Assembly: GCA_022567055.1 (NCBI GenBank)
Contig: JADFHU010000238.1
Span: 1-7,844, forward strand
Direction of reading: 5' to 3'
Length of the DNA: 7,844 bases
Origin: Planctomycetota bacterium
Lineage (GTDB): Bacteria > Planctomycetota > Phycisphaerae > Sedimentisphaerales > Anaerobacaceae
Shown in pieces: positions 6,224-7,844 of this stretch (within the stretch, counting starts at the first letter, position 1; each line of letters opens with the position of its first letter). Position numbers and translations under genes: made by a program. The notes under the pieces were generated by a model, which worked only from the letters and a program-made list of their open reading frames with translations, was not told the DNA's origin and ran no database searches.

Positions 6224-7291
6224 CTAGGCAAAAACCACCTTGCCCGTGCCGGTCCCGATGTGTCCCAGGGTGAAGACGGTTTCGCCAACCTTGCTGAGCT
6301 TTTCAGAAATGGAATGGGCGAAATCTTCCGCCACCACCAGGACAAATCCGATGCCCATATTGAATACTCGAAACATCTCCTCTTCTTCCACGGGCCCCTC
6401 CTCTTGCAGGAAAGAAAAGACAGGAGGCCTGGGCCAAGATGTTTTCTTCAGGATCGCATCCCGGTCTGTGGGGAGGACGCGGGACAGGTTTCCCACCAGT
6501 CCGCCGCCGGTGATGTGCGCCATCCCATGGACAACCTGCTTCACTCGGTATTGGCCGAGTAATTTAACCACCGAACGTACATAGATACGGGTGGGTTCCA
6601 GCAGCGCGTCGCCCACCGTCGCCCCGGCGAGCCCCTTCGGTTGGTCCGTCATTCGATACGAGTGACGTTGGAAACAGATCCGCCGGGCCAGGGTGTAGCC
6701 GTTGCTGTGAAGACCACTCGAGGCCAGACCGAGAATCACATCGCCTTCCCGCACCCTATCCCCGTCAATGGTCTTGTCACGCTCGACGACACCCACGGCG
6801 AATCCGGCCATGTCAAAATCGTCCTTGGCATAGGTGTCGGGCATCTCCGCGGTCTCTCCGCCAATCAGCGCACAATCCGCCATCTTGCATCCGGCGGCAA
6901 TCCCCTTGACCAACTGGGCGACCAAGGCAGGGTCTAGCTTGTGGACGGCCAGATAGTCCAGGAAGAAGAGAGGTTCGGCACCCGTGACGAGCATGTCATT
7001 GACACTCATGGCCACCAAGTCGATGCCCAGGGTATCGTATTGATCCGCCATGCCGGCCAATTGGACCTTGCTGCCGACACCGTCCGTGCAGGCCACTAAT
7101 ACGGGATTCTGGTAGTTCTTCTTGAACAGTTTTTCGTCGTAGTCCAAGCGGAACAAGCCCGCGAACCCATTTTTGGCGGCAATCACACGCGGACCGTAGG
7201 TACTCTTGACACTCGAGTAGATCTCACCCACCATCGCGTCATTGGCGTCGATGTTGACGCCCGACTCCTGGTAGCTTATGAACTTGCCCAT
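6224..7291 (-). CDS. purM: Phosphoribosylformylglycinamidine cyclo-ligase (AIR synthetase) PurM
   Basis: PurM closes the imidazole ring of FGAM with ATP to give AIR, the fifth step of de novo purine synthesis, as a cytoplasmic dimer. The protein is full length (355 aa; family about 345). Landmarks are SYQESGVNIDAND (6-18), PVLVACTDGVGSKV (63-76), GIDLVAMSVNDMLVTGAEPL (89-108), ALIGGETAEMPDTY (141-154), LASSGLHSNGYTL (189-201), MAHITGGGLVGNL (257-269) and MFRVFNMGIGF (306-316). The DGVG and GGETAEMP blocks form the ATP/substrate site. Segments such as YGPRVI and NGFAGLFRLDYDEKLF (41-56) differ from the E. coli form and recall the planctomycete/PVC branch. ATG 7291 begins 3 nt after the purF stop with only a weak Shine-Dalgarno, so translation is probably coupled to purF. 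A small hairpin follows the stop. Confidence 0.97.
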   Translation of the reverse strand: MGKFISYQESGVNIDANDAMVGEIYSSVKSTYGPRVIAAKNGFAGLFRLDYDEKLFKKNYQNPVLVACTDGVGSKVQLAGMADQYDTLGIDLVAMSVNDMLVTGAEPLFFLDYLAVHKLDPALVAQLVKGIAAGCKMADCALIGGETAEMPDTYAKDDFDMAGFAVGVVERDKTIDGDRVREGDVILGLASSGLHSNGYTLARRICFQRHSYRMTDQPKGLAGATVGDALLEPTRIYVRSVVKLLGQYRVKQVVHGMAHITGGGLVGNLSRVLPTDRDAILKKTSWPRPPVFSFLQEEGPVEEEEMFRVFNMGIGFVLVVAEDFAHSISEKLSKVGETVFTLGHIGTGTGKVVFA

Positions 7292-7294
7292 CGC

Positions 7295-7844
7295 TCAGCC
7301 GTCCAACTCATCGAACAACTGCATCTGGAATCGTTCCAGGGAATACTTGTTGACGGCTGTTTTCACGTGGATGCGGTAGTCGCCACTGTAGCAGGCCGTG
7401 CAGTAGTGGTCGTTTGGCAATGTCACGCAGTCCAGCATGCCCTCCAGCGAGAGGTAGCCCATGCTATCTACTTCCAGAAAGTCTCGAATTTCGTCCAGGG
7501 TCCGTTGGTTTGCCAGAAGCTCATCCTTGGTGGGAAAATCGACGCCATAGAAACAGGGGTGACGGATGGGGGGACAGCTAATGCGCAGATGGATCTCCTT
7601 GGCCCCTTTCTGCCGCAAAGCTCGAATCTTGCCTAGAGTCGTCGTGCCCCGGACAACCGAGTCATCCACGACCACCACCCGCTGGTCCTTGACCACTTCC
7701 CCAATGATGGCCAGCTTTAGATTCACTTGCGATTCCCGCAGTTTCTGCGTCGGGGAGATAAAGGTTCGTCCCACGTAGTGACTCCGCACGAAACCCATGT
7801 CGAAAGAAATGCCATTCTCGTCGGCATAGCCGATCGCCGCCGAC
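7295..7844 (-). CDS. purF: Amidophosphoribosyltransferase PurF, C-terminal part (5' end beyond the window)
   Basis: PurF commits PRPP to purine synthesis: glutamine ammonia is transferred to PRPP to make phosphoribosylamine. The frame stays open to the window edge, adding 15 residues (SAAIGYADENGISFD) before the internal Met at 7798, so that Met is not the start. About 182 of some 470 residues are visible, all from the phosphoribosyltransferase half. Landmarks are YVGRTFISPTQ, the PRPP loop VVVVDDSVVRGTTT, PPIRHPCFYGVDFP and the C-terminal YCTACYSGDY. The HPC cysteine and the CTAC pair match three of the four [4Fe-4S] ligands of the Bacillus-type enzyme, so this is probably the iron-sulfur, propeptide-processed class rather than the E. 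coli class. The N-terminal glutaminase domain and the fourth ligand lie outside. It is followed by purM after 3 nt. Confidence 0.95.
   Translation of the reverse strand, partial: SAAIGYADENGISFDMGFVRSHYVGRTFISPTQKLRESQVNLKLAIIGEVVKDQRVVVVDDSVVRGTTTLGKIRALRQKGAKEIHLRISCPPIRHPCFYGVDFPTKDELLANQRTLDEIRDFLEVDSMGYLSLEGMLDCVTLPNDHYCTACYSGDYRIHVKTAVNKYSLERFQMQLFDELDG

Noticed and set aside
5718..6227. 169-aa + strand frame running from the alcohol dehydrogenase gene through the spacer
   Set aside because: Its first part is antisense to a firmly identified gene and its second part is low-complexity peptide (DRCRCRDRNRN, TTTTT) produced by the hexamer repeat.

Overview
The window is about 7.8 kb of moderately GC-rich bacterial chromosome, densely packed with genes. 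It covers the edge of a flagellar cluster, a small set of carbon-metabolism enzymes, and the end of a purine biosynthesis operon. No tRNA, rRNA, insertion sequence or CRISPR array is visible. Two clues suggest, without proving, a member of the Planctomycetota/PVC group or a similar lineage. PurM looks to me closest to the planctomycete-type branch (GPRVI, NGFAGLF, LDYDEKLF). FliD also carries a surface-protein domain of the EVQTLT type, which I recall as abundant in planctomycetes. This placement comes from recalled family patterns, not from a search.

Layout: on the + strand, positions 2-109 hold the 3' end of an upstream reading frame, possibly a flagellar chaperone. It is followed after 3 nt by fliD (113-2518, 801 aa, unusually long) and, 11 nt later, by an RraA/HMG-aldolase-family gene (2530-3267). 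The RraA-like gene converges across 26 nt on a minus-strand pair. In transcription order that pair is an iron-type alcohol dehydrogenase (5923 down to 4763) and an NAD(P)-dependent aldehyde dehydrogenase of ketoglutarate/succinate semialdehyde type (4748 down to 3294). A 300-nt spacer (5924-6223) separates the pair from purM (7291-6224), which lies 3 nt downstream of purF (7844-7295, 5' end outside the window).

Functionally, FliD is the filament cap of the flagellum. The alcohol and aldehyde dehydrogenases form a plausible alcohol-to-aldehyde-to-acid module. The RraA-like protein could be an aldolase that supplies or consumes a keto acid near it, but this link rests on proximity only. PurF and PurM catalyse the first and fifth steps of de novo IMP synthesis.

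The least ordinary parts are two. One is an extra domain inserted into FliD at what looks like a precise hairpin position. The other is the purM-adh spacer, which is filled with strong inverted repeats: a degenerate hexamer repeat (GTNNTC/GANNAC) folding into a 19-bp hairpin, a nested hairpin of about 73 nt, and a small hairpin just after purM. No clearly new multi-gene system was found.
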